Origin: an uncultured Bacilli bacterium | GTDB taxonomy: Bacteria; Bacillota_I; Bacilli_A; RF39; UBA660 | Direction of reading: 5' to 3' | Length of the DNA stretch: 53,283 bases | NCBI GenBank assembly: GCA_944350445.1 | Contig: CALVOW010000008.1 | Coordinates: forward strand, 1-53,283 | Part shown: positions 45,555 to 53,283 of the stretch, one piece after another | Layout of the letters: each line of letters starts with the position of its first letter | Numbering within the stretch: the first letter of the stretch is position 1 | Position numbers and translations under genes: made by a program | The notes under the pieces: model-generated | What the model was told of the DNA's origin: nothing | Seen by the model: the letters and a program-made list of their open reading frames with translations, nothing else | The model's database searches: none

Positions 45555-46658
45555 TTATTTAAGTGATGATACCGATTCTACATTAATAGAACTTGCAATT
45601 TCTAATAATTCTTGACTATCCATTGTATCAGATACCATATAATATTCAATATTTCCACTTATCCAATTTAAAGAATTATCTGTAACAGCTCCAATTGTAT
45701 CATTTACTTGTAAAGGTTCTCCATAAGTTGGAATAATAGTTAATTCATCTTCGATACTAACGGTTTCTTCTACTAAGGTAAAACTTTTCTCGCCACCAAA
45801 AGTTAAAATTACTCTTTCACCATCAGTTTTACTAACTTTTTCTTGATCTTGTAAAGTTGTTCCAGTTGGTAAATATAAAGGATAAATTATGTCTTCAATA
45901 GTTGCAGTTTGTTCTGTACCTTCCTCTTGTTTAGTTTCTTCCTCGGTATTTGTATTTTTATTTTCTTCACTTGAATTATTTTCTTCTTGTTTATTAGTAT
46001 TATTATCAGTTGATTGATTATTATTATTGTTATTAGTATTTATAATACTATTTACTTCAAAATAAGATTCATCAAAGGTTGGTGCATAGTCAGTACTATT
46101 AACAGTAAAAATCATTTCGGCTTCCCCATCTGCATTTAATACTTCTACTTTTTCAATTAATAAATCACTATTAACAGTTACTCTTTGTTTTACTAAATCA
46201 GGATTATTTGGATAATTTACTTTACTAATATAAATATATTTTCCATCTTCTTCTAAAGTTTCTAAGTCTTTATCATTATTCAAATCATCAATAATAGAAC
46301 CTAATAAATAAATTTGTGAATTATTATATGGCCAATCGCTTTGAAATTTAAAGCTTTTGTTTAAACTTGGTGTTAAGACAAAAACACCATCATCATTACG
46401 TAATATTACTTGTTCATGGTTATTGGATGTATTAGTAAGTGATACTTTAAATTTATCTTTTTTCATAAAATCAACTGTTACTTTATAAGTGTAATTAGTA
46501 TTATTATTTTTTACTTCTAAATTACCATCTAATGTATAACTATCTAACTTATTAATTTTATCCGTTAAATCTTTAAAAATATCATTACTATTATCTTTAC
46601 CACATCCAGTTAATAATATAGTAACCAATATCATCAAAAAAATAAATATTTTTTTCAT
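45555..46658 (-). CDS. lipoprotein with LolA-like N-terminal domain
   Basis: 367 residues. A lipoprotein signal (MKKIFIFLMILVTILLTGCG, acylated Cys about 19), a domain of LolA/LppX-like plan (VKNNNTNYTYKVTVDFMKKD, VILRNDDGVFVLTPSLNKSF, VEVLNADGEAEMIFTVNS) to about 208, a low-complexity Asn/Glu/Thr linker (about 209-255), and a C-terminal domain resembling DUF4367 (YPLYLPTGTTLQDQEKVS, VILTFGGEKSFTLVEE). B. subtilis YdcC, a sporulation-linked protein, has a similar plan. It acts outside, anchored to the membrane. AAAGGGG precedes the ATG. Confidence 0.8.
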   Translation of the reverse strand: MKKIFIFLMILVTILLTGCGKDNSNDIFKDLTDKINKLDSYTLDGNLEVKNNNTNYTYKVTVDFMKKDKFKVSLTNTSNNHEQVILRNDDGVFVLTPSLNKSFKFQSDWPYNNSQIYLLGSIIDDLNNDKDLETLEEDGKYIYISKVNYPNNPDLVKQRVTVNSDLLIEKVEVLNADGEAEMIFTVNSTDYAPTFDESYFEVNSIINTNNNNNNQSTDNNTNKQEENNSSEENKNTNTEEETKQEEGTEQTATIEDIIYPLYLPTGTTLQDQEKVSKTDGERVILTFGGEKSFTLVEETVSIEDELTIIPTYGEPLQVNDTIGAVTDNSLNWISGNIEYYMVSDTMDSQELLEIASSINVESVSSLK

Positions 46659-46766
46659 TTAAAACCCCTTTTTCTTTCTTTCAATTAATTATATTTATCT
46701 CTTTTTAAAATATTCATGAATAAAATTAAATATTTTGTTTATGATAGTTAGTGATAGGAGGAGTTT

Positions 46767-46976
46767 ATGCAAACATTACAAAAAATAGCCTTAATATTTA
46801 CAATAATTGGAGCAATTAACTGGGGTTTTATCGGAATATTTGATTTCAACCTTGTAGATGCATTATTTGGAGAAGCATCTGCCTTAAGCCGAGTTATTTA
46901 TGCAATTGTAGGTATTACCGGTTTAATTAATATAGGTCTTTTATTTACCGATTATAAAGATATTGATCATAAATAA
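46767..46976 (+). CDS. DUF378 small membrane protein
   Basis: 69 residues with two membrane helices. The DUF378 pattern is clear: IALIFTIIGAINWGFIGIFD, LVDALFG, then SRVIYAIVGITGLINIGLLF. The function is unknown. GGAGGAG precedes the ATG. Single gene with its own terminator. Confidence 0.93.
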   Translation: MQTLQKIALIFTIIGAINWGFIGIFDFNLVDALFGEASALSRVIYAIVGITGLINIGLLFTDYKDIDHK

Positions 46977-47004
46977 AAAATTCGTGATAAACACGAAATT
47001 TTTT
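46975..47004. terminator. bidirectional terminator
   Basis: AAAAAATTCGTG pairs with CACGAAATTTTTT, between the DUF378 gene and the YfcC-like gene. Confidence 0.8.
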
Positions 47005-47018
47005 AATATAAAATAATT

Positions 47019-48434
47019 TTATAATACTACAACAATTGTAATTAATATAAAAGCAATTATAAATAATTCTAAGAAAATTTTCCAAATATTCTTAAACCAC
47101 TCTACATAAGAAATTTTTAAGTAACTAATTACACCAAGTAACACAATACTAGTTGGAGCAATCAATAAGGCTAACCCTTGCATTGCTTGACAAATAAAGC
47201 CAACAAGTGGATAAATACTTGTATCTGTAATAATACTAGTTACATAAGGTAGTAAAGCAGCTGATGTGTAATACGCATCAATATTAAAGATACTTCCAAT
47301 AAACATCGAAAGGGAAAGAGTAACACTATTGAAACCATCGGTAATTGTTAAAAGTGGTTTTAAAATTGTTAAAATTACTGGATTATTTGATACAGTAATT
47401 AATACTGTATAAGCAAGTACCATTAATAAAGCAGGTAATGCAAACTTCTTAGCACCTTCTTTATAATCTTCAAACATATCGCTTAATTTAATACGATAAA
47501 TTAATGAAAGTATTAAAGTTGCTAAAAGCATGATTGTTATAAATTCAATACCACTCCAACTACCCAAAGAAACAGTTTGCATTGTTGATCCTAATATCTT
47601 AGCAAATATTTGATAATCTTTAATAGCAAATGACATTACATTTTCATGGAAATCTTCAAAAATTGTAATATTGAAAGCTCCACTAAAATCAAGGGTTCCA
47701 ATAATCATCAACAATAGGATTAAATCAAAAATCAAAATAGCAGGCCAACTAGGTTTTACTTTACCTTTCTTTGATTTTACTTCTATTTTTTCAGCAATTA
47801 ATTCTTTATCATCTACTTTCTTAGTATCCATCTTACGAATACGGAAGAAAATGTTTAAAAGAAGAATTAAAATACCAATTACTAACATAACTATTCTAAC
47901 CCAGATTAAATCTGTATAAGAAGTAGCTAATGTTCCCATATAAGTTCCGGTAATTGCACTTGCAAATAAAGAACCTAAGAATCCAACCGCAATAGAACCA
48001 ATGAAAGTAATGGCAATTGTCATTTTATCATATCCCATTAAAAGGATAATAGATGCTAAAAGTGGAAGTAAGAAAATTAATTCATAACTAAGCCCACAAA
48101 ATGCAACTATAACTGAAAGTAAAACGACAATGGTTGAAAAAAAGATAATTTCTTTTCCTTTGAATAAGTTTACAATTCTATCACATATTTTTCTGAATAC
48201 ACCAGTCTTATTAAGTACGCCATAAAAGGCTCCAACTGTTAAAACATAAACAGCTATTTGTCCAAAATAGTATAATGTTAAAGTTGGATAATTAAAGATA
48301 TCAAAAAGCCCAGCTGGATATCTAACATCAGTATACAATCCACCATTATAATAAGAGATAGGGAATATCCAAGTTAGTAAATAAGTAAATAAAATTGTAA
48401 TCAATAGTACCTTTAATGTATTATTTTTCTTCAT
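47019..48434 (-). CDS. YfcC/C4-dicarboxylate-carrier-like membrane transporter
   Basis: 471 residues with about 12 membrane helices. The N-terminus (LLITILFTYLLTWIFPISYY, then FYGVLNKTGVFRKICDRIV) and the segment VAFCGLSYELIFLLPLLASI fit the YfcC family of the ion-transporter superfamily, whose members are predicted carriers of dicarboxylates or basic amino acids. The substrate is unknown. GGGAGG precedes the ATG. It is divergent from the lactate dehydrogenase gene. Confidence 0.75.
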   Translation of the reverse strand: MKKNNTLKVLLITILFTYLLTWIFPISYYNGGLYTDVRYPAGLFDIFNYPTLTLYYFGQIAVYVLTVGAFYGVLNKTGVFRKICDRIVNLFKGKEIIFFSTIVVLLSVIVAFCGLSYELIFLLPLLASIILLMGYDKMTIAITFIGSIAVGFLGSLFASAITGTYMGTLATSYTDLIWVRIVMLVIGILILLLNIFFRIRKMDTKKVDDKELIAEKIEVKSKKGKVKPSWPAILIFDLILLLMIIGTLDFSGAFNITIFEDFHENVMSFAIKDYQIFAKILGSTMQTVSLGSWSGIEFITIMLLATLILSLIYRIKLSDMFEDYKEGAKKFALPALLMVLAYTVLITVSNNPVILTILKPLLTITDGFNSVTLSLSMFIGSIFNIDAYYTSAALLPYVTSIITDTSIYPLVGFICQAMQGLALLIAPTSIVLLGVISYLKISYVEWFKNIWKIFLELFIIAFILITIVVVL

Positions 48435-48538
48435 ATTAACCTCCCACTTAATTATATAATATTTTTTTTAAGAAAAGCAACTTATTTCACAATAATTACA
48501 CAATAAAAATAAAAGAAAACTAGAAAGGAGTGAAAAAA

Positions 48539-49429
48539 ATGCCAAATAAAGTTATTTTAATTGGCTGTGGCAATGTTGGAACAAGCTATGCTTATGCCAT
48601 AATAAATCAAAAAACTTTTATAGAAGAATTAGTATTAATTGATATTAATAAAGAAAAAGCTGTGGGTGAAGCTCTTGATTTAAATCACTGTTTAGCCTAT
48701 TCTCCTTCCAAACTAAAAATACGTGTTGGAGATTATGAAGATGTTAAAAATGCAAAAATGGTTTGTATTTGTGCCGGTCTAAATCAAAAACCAGGCGAAA
48801 GTAGATTAGATTTAGAAGAAAAAAATAAAAAAATTATTGAAAATATTGTTAAAAATGTTATGAAATATTCTTTTCAAGGTATTTTTTTAATTGCAACCAA
48901 CCCTGTTGATATCATAACAGATACAGTTTTTAGAATTTCCAAAATAGCACCCAATAGAGTAATTGGAACTGGTACTTCCTTAGATACAGCTAGACTTCGC
49001 TTTTTAATCGGCGAGAAATTAGAAATAAACCCCAAAAATATTCATGCTTATATTATAGGAGAACATGGAGATAGTGAATTTTTTCCTCTTTCAAATGCAA
49101 CCATTGGTTTAAACTCTATAACTGAATATTTAACCGAAGAAGAATTAAAAGATATAAGTTTAAATGTTAAAAATTCCGCTTATGAAATTATAAATAAAAA
49201 AGGATTTACTAATTTTGGGATTGGTATTTGTCTAGTTAGAATAACCAATGCTATTTTCCAAAATGAAAATTCCATTTTAACTGTTTCTTGTTACAATAAA
49301 GAACATGATTTATATATTAGTCAACCAGCTATTATTAATAAAAATGGCATAAAAGAAGTTATAAAACTAAATTTAACCGAAGAAGAACAAAAACTATTTT
49401 TAACTTCTATTAATGTTCTAAAAAAATGA
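48539..49429 (+). CDS. ldh: L-lactate dehydrogenase
   Basis: 296 residues from the ATG at 48539, which has GAAAGGAG 8 nt upstream; the GTG at 48530 is too close to that site. NAD-binding VILIGCGNVGTSYAYAI, the substrate loop LNQKPGESRLDLEEKN (Gln, not Arg, at the specificity position, so lactate not malate), GTGTSLDTARLRF with the carboxylate-binding Arg, and the catalytic His in IGEHGDSEF. It reduces pyruvate to lactate and regenerates NAD+ in fermentation. Confidence 0.94.
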   Translation: MPNKVILIGCGNVGTSYAYAIINQKTFIEELVLIDINKEKAVGEALDLNHCLAYSPSKLKIRVGDYEDVKNAKMVCICAGLNQKPGESRLDLEEKNKKIIENIVKNVMKYSFQGIFLIATNPVDIITDTVFRISKIAPNRVIGTGTSLDTARLRFLIGEKLEINPKNIHAYIIGEHGDSEFFPLSNATIGLNSITEYLTEEELKDISLNVKNSAYEIINKKGFTNFGIGICLVRITNAIFQNENSILTVSCYNKEHDLYISQPAIINKNGIKEVIKLNLTEEEQKLFLTSINVLKK

Positions 49430-49457
49430 ATAGAAAAACTCCCGTTTATCTATTCAT
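49426..49457 (+). terminator. terminator after ldh
   Basis: ATGAATAGA (overlapping the stop) pairs with TCTATTCAT, followed by TTTATT. Confidence 0.65.
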
Positions 49458-49495
49458 TTTATTATATTCCATTTTTTTAAATCCATGTAAAAATT

Positions 49496-49945
49496 TTAAA
49501 TTTCTTTATTTAAAGAAACATATTTTGTAAACCATTCTCGAAATCCTTCAACACTTTCATAATAACTTTTATCATCATTACTGTCAGCTCTTAAATAAGC
49601 AATTATTTTTCCTTCTTGATAAATAGCTACACTAGGATAATATTTCAAAGTTTCATTTAGTTTAGTATCATCAATAATTGTTCCAGCTATTTGGTAAAAA
49701 CTAATTTCTTCTTCAGCTAAAAAACTTTCTACAACTTCCCGAAAACTAGCGGAAGTAAGACAATTTGGCATATAAACAAAAATAGCAAAAGAGCTTTTAG
49801 CATTTTCTAAATCTTTTAATGTATGATTATCAATTGTAATTAAAGAATCCCCTTGATAATATTTTTCACTTAAAGGATAAATTTCTTTATTTCCACAACC
49901 ACTTATAAAAAGACAAAAGAAACAAAGAAAAATTAGTTTTTTCAT
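49496..49945 (-). CDS. thioredoxin-fold lipoprotein with one active-site Cys
   Basis: 149 residues with a lipoprotein signal (LIFLCFFCLFISGCG, acylated Cys about 17). The core is thioredoxin-like: FAIFVYMPNCLTSASFREVV has Cys followed by L-T-S, a CxxS-type arrangement in place of CxxC, then the cis-Pro segment YPSVAIYQEGKIIAYL. Such a site could form mixed disulfides but not a classic dithiol exchange. It overlaps the rhodanese gene by 4 nt and probably works with it outside the membrane. Confidence 0.75.
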   Translation of the reverse strand: MKKLIFLCFFCLFISGCGNKEIYPLSEKYYQGDSLITIDNHTLKDLENAKSSFAIFVYMPNCLTSASFREVVESFLAEEEISFYQIAGTIIDDTKLNETLKYYPSVAIYQEGKIIAYLRADSNDDKSYYESVEGFREWFTKYVSLNKEI

Positions 49946-50625
49946 TCACTAACCTCATGTAAATTAGAAAAATCTATATCATGATATGTTACTTTCCAAA
50001 AATCATAGGAAACCGAACCATCAGCATTAGTTTTTTTAACATTTATATTATTTTTCCCTTCATAATACCAATAACCACCAACATTATAGATTTTATTTTC
50101 ATCCCAGCCAAGAGCAACTAACATATTTTTCATAGAACCAGCGTAACCTCCGCCACCACACATTAAGAAAATATATTTATCTTTTGGAAAAAAATATTCT
50201 AAAATTTCTAATGATTCCTCGTAATTAGCAATATATTCTCCATCAGTAGTATAAGTAAATAAAGTATTGCCCGTATAAGTATTACCAACTTCAGCTGGTA
50301 AATCTGTAACATTAACTAATAATGGATAAGGAACAGCTTCAAAACCAGCAACAAAACCAGAAAGATAAGAATCCCCGCCAATAGCTTCATAATTACCAGG
50401 ATCTTTAAGCATTCGCATATCAATATAAACTGAATCACTGCGATTTAAATAATTATCAATTGTTGCTTCATTAATATTTTTATCAATTCCAAAACTTCCT
50501 CTAAGCCCTTCCGATATTTTGGGATTTGGTAATTTAGCCAATTTTTGATTATTTTGATAATAAAATATTATTCCAGCAATTATAAAAACAAATAAAATAA
50601 GTTCAATTAACCATATTTTTTTCAT
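49942..50625 (-). CDS. membrane-anchored rhodanese-like protein
   Basis: 227 residues: an N-terminal helix (IWLIELILFVFIIAGIIFYY) and an outside rhodanese domain. Landmarks: DSVYIDMRMLKDPGNY (the start-of-domain Asp-Arg), the active loop FLMCGGGGYAGSM (Cys about 165) and KIYNVGGYWYYEGKN at the end. The CGGGGYAG loop has the shape of a sulfurtransferase loop. Family members transfer sulfane sulfur. It is followed at once by a thioredoxin-fold lipoprotein, suggesting an extracytoplasmic sulfur or thiol redox pair. GAAGGGAG precedes the ATG. Confidence 0.85.
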   Translation of the reverse strand: MKKIWLIELILFVFIIAGIIFYYQNNQKLAKLPNPKISEGLRGSFGIDKNINEATIDNYLNRSDSVYIDMRMLKDPGNYEAIGGDSYLSGFVAGFEAVPYPLLVNVTDLPAEVGNTYTGNTLFTYTTDGEYIANYEESLEILEYFFPKDKYIFLMCGGGGYAGSMKNMLVALGWDENKIYNVGGYWYYEGKNNINVKKTNADGSVSYDFWKVTYHDIDFSNLHEVSE

Positions 50626-50693
50626 AAATTTCTCCCTTCAAATACTAGTTTAAACAAAAAAAATAAAAAAACAAGCAATTTGAAGTTGAAAAA

Positions 50694-50714
50694 ATCTCAA
50701 CCAAAAGTTGAGAT
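50694..50714 (-). terminator. terminator after the XRE gene
   Basis: Minus-strand ATCTCAAC and GTTGAGAT pair across 5 nt, followed by TTTTTTC. Confidence 0.85.
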
Positions 50715-50715
50715 C

Positions 50716-51417
50716 CTATTCATCACAATTATCTTCTAATTTTAAAGGAATATAATAAGTAATTGTTTGATTTTTTTCATTAATAGCTGTAATTTCTAAT
50801 TGTAAACTATTTTCCTTATATACTTCGCAAGTTTTTTCATAATTATCTACATTAAAATGAAGTTCTTTTAAAAAGTCATCTAAAGTTATAGGTTCATCTT
50901 TTTCATATATATATTTACTAATTTCAGTTTTAACTTTACCATTTATTTCATATAAAGTACAATTTAAAGATTGATATAAATTATTATCTTCTAAACCACA
51001 ATAAGTAATATTTGATATATGAATAGCCGTTTTCGTATCGTTATAAGCAATACTTCCATACAATTTAAAATTTTCACAACTAGCCGATAAAGTTTGAAAG
51101 TTAAAATCACTATCTTTATTATTTAAAAGCATAAATAAAGCTATAAATATTAAAACTATTAGGAAAATTACTAATAAAATTATTTTTTTCTTTTTTGAAT
51201 ATTTTGATTTAAATTTTGTTTCTAAAAAAGAATTTAAATCAATGTTATAATCATTACAAATTTGTTTTAAAATAGCAAGATCAGGCATATTTTTCCCATT
51301 TTCCCATTTACTAACCGCCTGATAAGTAACTCCATATTTTAAAGCAAATTGCTGCTGACTAAGTTTTTCTTTTTGACGAATTTCTCTAATAAATTTACCA
51401 ATTTTTTCTTGATCCAT
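50716..51417 (-). CDS. XRE-family regulator with membrane anchor
   Basis: 233 residues. An N-terminal helix-turn-helix of the Cro/CI type (about 6-60, KIGKFIREIRQKEKLSQQQF, KYGVTYQAVSKWENGKNMPD), a basic linker, one membrane helix (about 77-97, KIILLVIFLIVLIFIALFML) and an outside domain of 135 residues with four cysteines. This layout (DNA-binding domain, helix, extracellular part) occurs in several Bacillota regulators that sense cell-surface signals. Target genes are unknown; the neighbouring rhodanese pair, 91 nt downstream behind a terminator, is one candidate. Confidence 0.88.
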   Translation of the reverse strand: MDQEKIGKFIREIRQKEKLSQQQFALKYGVTYQAVSKWENGKNMPDLAILKQICNDYNIDLNSFLETKFKSKYSKKKKIILLVIFLIVLIFIALFMLLNNKDSDFNFQTLSASCENFKLYGSIAYNDTKTAIHISNITYCGLEDNNLYQSLNCTLYEINGKVKTEISKYIYEKDEPITLDDFLKELHFNVDNYEKTCEVYKENSLQLEITAINEKNQTITYYIPLKLEDNCDE

Positions 51418-51597
51418 AAAAACACATCCTAAATTTATTTTTATTATTTATATTGTAACAAATTGTTAATATAAAGTCTACAAACATAAATTTCCTAGTA
51501 AACTAGTATTTTTATAAAACAAAATAAATTAATTATCGAAAATATAACAAAAACTTATTTTGATAATTAAACTCCGTTTTCTTAAATTAATTACTAT

Positions 51598-52872
51598 TTA
51601 TTCTTTATAATTTTTTATAACATAATTATTTATCATTTCTTTTTTGTTTTCAAGTTGATTATTTATAATTTTTCTTTTAATATCATCAAGGATTATTCCA
51701 ATCTCTTTATCTTTAAACCCTAACTTAATTAAATCATTGCCATTATAAGATATTTCATTATAAAAATTCCTAATTTCAATATATTTAGCTTTAATTTTTA
51801 ATAATTGATTAATTCGATTAATATATTTAGGATTTTGACCTTTAATATCTGCTATTTTTAAAGCAAATAAAAATTCAATTTTACTCATATTATATTTTTT
51901 ATAAAAATTATATATTTTATTATTTTTAATACTTAATTCACCTTCATGATACAAAATCATATCATTTACAACTTTTTTAGTTTTATTATCAATTTTATAT
52001 TTATTAGCAAATTTTTTAAAAATTTCTACACTAACTTTTGCATGGCCTAAAAAATGACCAACACCATTTGCATCTAAGACATATTTAGCTGGTTTTCCAA
52101 TATCATGAAATAGAGCTGCTAATCTTACGTATAAGTTTTTAGGTGAAGAAGATACTACTTTTATAATATGTTCATATACATCATAAATGTGATAATCATT
52201 GTACTGTTTGAAACCATCACATTTTTTTAACTCTGGAATAATAGAAAAAAATATATCTTTATATTCACGAAGATAAAATTCAATATCGTCTGCAACAAGT
52301 ATTTTTTTTAATTCTTGATATATTCTTTCTGGTGCAACTTTATTTAATAAATCTTTTTTTAATAAAATCTGCTTTTTCGTACTTTCACTAATCGAAAAAT
52401 TATTTTTAATTGCTTGTCTTAAAGCTCTTAATATTCTTAATGGATCAACTACTAAGCCTTCACCATTTTCTTTTACTAAATCTATAATTTTTTGATTGAT
52501 ATTTTCAATTCCTCTAAAGGGATCAATTAAATTGCCATTTAAATCGACAGCCATAGCATTTATTCGGAAATCTCTACTTGCTAAATCTTCAATTATATTT
52601 TTTCCCTTATACAAAGAAAACTCATAATTATATTTATTTTTTCTTATAATTGCTGTATTTCTATGGGCATTTTCTTTCATTATAGTTACATGAGGTATTT
52701 TTATTTTTAAAATTTCTAAAGGCATATTAGTTGCTAAATCATAATCTTTACTTTCAATTCCAATTATACTATCTCTAACAGCTCCACCAACTAAGTAACA
52801 TTCATATCCATTATCTAATATAATTTTCATCAACTCTTGCAAGTCCTTTGGAATATTAATTTTATTTACCAT
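51598..52872 (-). CDS. cca: CCA tRNA nucleotidyltransferase with HD domain
   Basis: 424 residues from the ATG at 52872, which has AAGGTG 6 nt upstream. Class II motifs: the nucleotidyl-transfer CYLVGGAVRDSIIG followed by DYDLATNM (catalytic Asp pair), RDFRINAMAVDLNG, and RILRALRQAIKNNFSI. A C-terminal HD domain has RLAALFHDIGKPAKY (about 235-255). It adds or repairs the 3' CCA end of tRNAs; the HD part suggests phosphohydrolase activity, as in E. coli. AT-rich upstream region of 280 nt with no promoter I would defend. Confidence 0.95.
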   Translation of the reverse strand: MVNKINIPKDLQELMKIILDNGYECYLVGGAVRDSIIGIESKDYDLATNMPLEILKIKIPHVTIMKENAHRNTAIIRKNKYNYEFSLYKGKNIIEDLASRDFRINAMAVDLNGNLIDPFRGIENINQKIIDLVKENGEGLVVDPLRILRALRQAIKNNFSISESTKKQILLKKDLLNKVAPERIYQELKKILVADDIEFYLREYKDIFFSIIPELKKCDGFKQYNDYHIYDVYEHIIKVVSSSPKNLYVRLAALFHDIGKPAKYVLDANGVGHFLGHAKVSVEIFKKFANKYKIDNKTKKVVNDMILYHEGELSIKNNKIYNFYKKYNMSKIEFLFALKIADIKGQNPKYINRINQLLKIKAKYIEIRNFYNEISYNGNDLIKLGFKDKEIGIILDDIKRKIINNQLENKKEMINNYVIKNYKE

Positions 52873-52966
52873 GTTAATCACCTTATAAATGCAATTATAA
52901 CATAAATTATTGGTATAATTTTGATTATTACAACTTTTGAATAATAAATTACAATTTAGATAAGTT

Positions 52967-53072
52967 TTAGATACGTTTTGAATTCAATTTCAAAATTATA
53001 CTTCAATATACTTTTTATTCTTATTTTATAAGGGTTTGCAATACTTTTTAAGAGTATCTAAAACGTATCTAA
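52967..53072. repeat. 13-bp inverted repeat near the window edge
   Basis: TTAGATACGTTTT (52967-52979) and its reverse complement AAAACGTATCTAA (53060-53072) are 80 nt apart; the right arm is extended by a further GTATCT copy at 53054-53059. No gene lies in 52873-53155. The layout resembles binding sites for a recombinase or regulator; nothing else supports either reading. Confidence 0.55.
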
Positions 53073-53118
53073 GACAAAAGACATGTCTAAAATTACCTAA
53101 ATATTGTAATCATAGAAA

Positions 53119-53148
53119 AAACCCGCAATCCCTTATTTTATACGGGTT
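53119..53148 (-). terminator. terminator after the SEC-C fragment
   Basis: Minus-strand AACCCG and CGGGTT pair around a 17-nt loop, followed by TTTT. The long loop makes it moderate. Confidence 0.55.
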
Positions 53149-53155
53149 CGTGGGC

Positions 53156-53215
53156 TTATTTACCACAACATTGTTTATATTTGCGTCCTGAGCCACATGA
53201 AGTAGATACTCCCAT
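53156..53215 (-). pseudogene. orphan SEC-C zinc motif, 19 aa
   Basis: The frame encodes MGVSTSCGSGRKYKQCCGK and stops. This is the metal-binding SEC-C motif (C-GSG-KYK-CCG) found at the end of SecA and in many stand-alone proteins. In frame upstream there are only 13 more sense codons (Asn/Ile-rich) before a stop, so the rest of the parent protein is missing. Read as the remnant C-terminus of a gene broken by rearrangement; a real 19-residue peptide is less likely, since no ribosome site is seen. Confidence 0.6.
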
Positions 53216-53283
53216 ATTATCAATATTATCGATATTTATAATATTATTGATATTTCAAGGTTTATCAGACTAGGTAACTTCTA

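Overview
The window is very AT-rich, low-GC Gram-positive DNA (Bacillota). Spore-associated genes are present: an alpha/beta-type SASP behind a sigma-G-like promoter, a SigH-like sigma factor and a SleB/CwlJ-type hydrolase. RpoB carries Asn at the position equivalent to E. coli 526, a residue known from mollicutes. Together these suggest an uncultured Bacilli lineage near the mollicute/Erysipelotrichia branch. That placement is inference; the 16S 5' part at 1-602 could test it.

Layout. 1-1050: 5' end of a 16S rRNA gene (minus strand) behind four tandem promoters about 100 bp apart. 1163-10237: housekeeping and hypothetical genes (DUF402 nucleotide phosphatase, SASP, ThiI and cysteine desulfurase, EzrA, DUF6512 membrane protein, AAA/DUF4143 ATPase, PrsW-like protease, Nudix). 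10437-13605: two complete asparaginyl-tRNA synthetase genes, one under an Asn T-box and one under a consensus sigma-A promoter. 13715-19743: a compact minus-strand cluster that looks like a radical-SAM RiPP pathway. 19803-21643: an IS1202-type insertion sequence with long inverted repeats and a degenerate 26-bp flanking repeat. 21722-31812: LemA and DUF2207 proteins, truA with an eroded ECF-transporter locus, and the conserved cysS-(YugP)-mrnC-rlmB-sigH block. 31877-39811: rpoC, rpoB and the RsmC-like methyltransferase that usually precedes rpoB. 39932-53283: an uncharacterised three-gene operon, a SleB-like hydrolase, a stomatin-like protein, lipoproteins, a YfcC-type carrier, L-lactate dehydrogenase, a thioredoxin-fold/rhodanese pair, an XRE regulator and a CCA-adding enzyme. 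The right edge holds an inverted repeat and an orphan SEC-C tail.

The most interesting system is 12146-19743. A 25-residue GTG-start peptide with a perfect Shine-Dalgarno (19289-19366) is followed by a hairpin, a SPASM radical SAM protein, a second radical SAM protein without SPASM cysteines, a class I methyltransferase, an ImmA/IrrE-like HExxH protein, a PqqD-like recognition protein, a TldD protease subunit with its zinc ligands and a divergent TldE/PmbA partner. Most of these genes overlap or are a few bases apart. The second AsnRS follows directly. A working model, inferred and not shown, is that the radical SAM enzymes modify the peptide, PqqD presents it, TldD/TldE trims it, and the duplicated AsnRS gives immunity to a product that attacks asparaginylation. 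I do not recognise this gene set as a described RiPP class. No dedicated exporter is visible; only a 52-residue one-helix membrane peptide sits at the head of the cluster.
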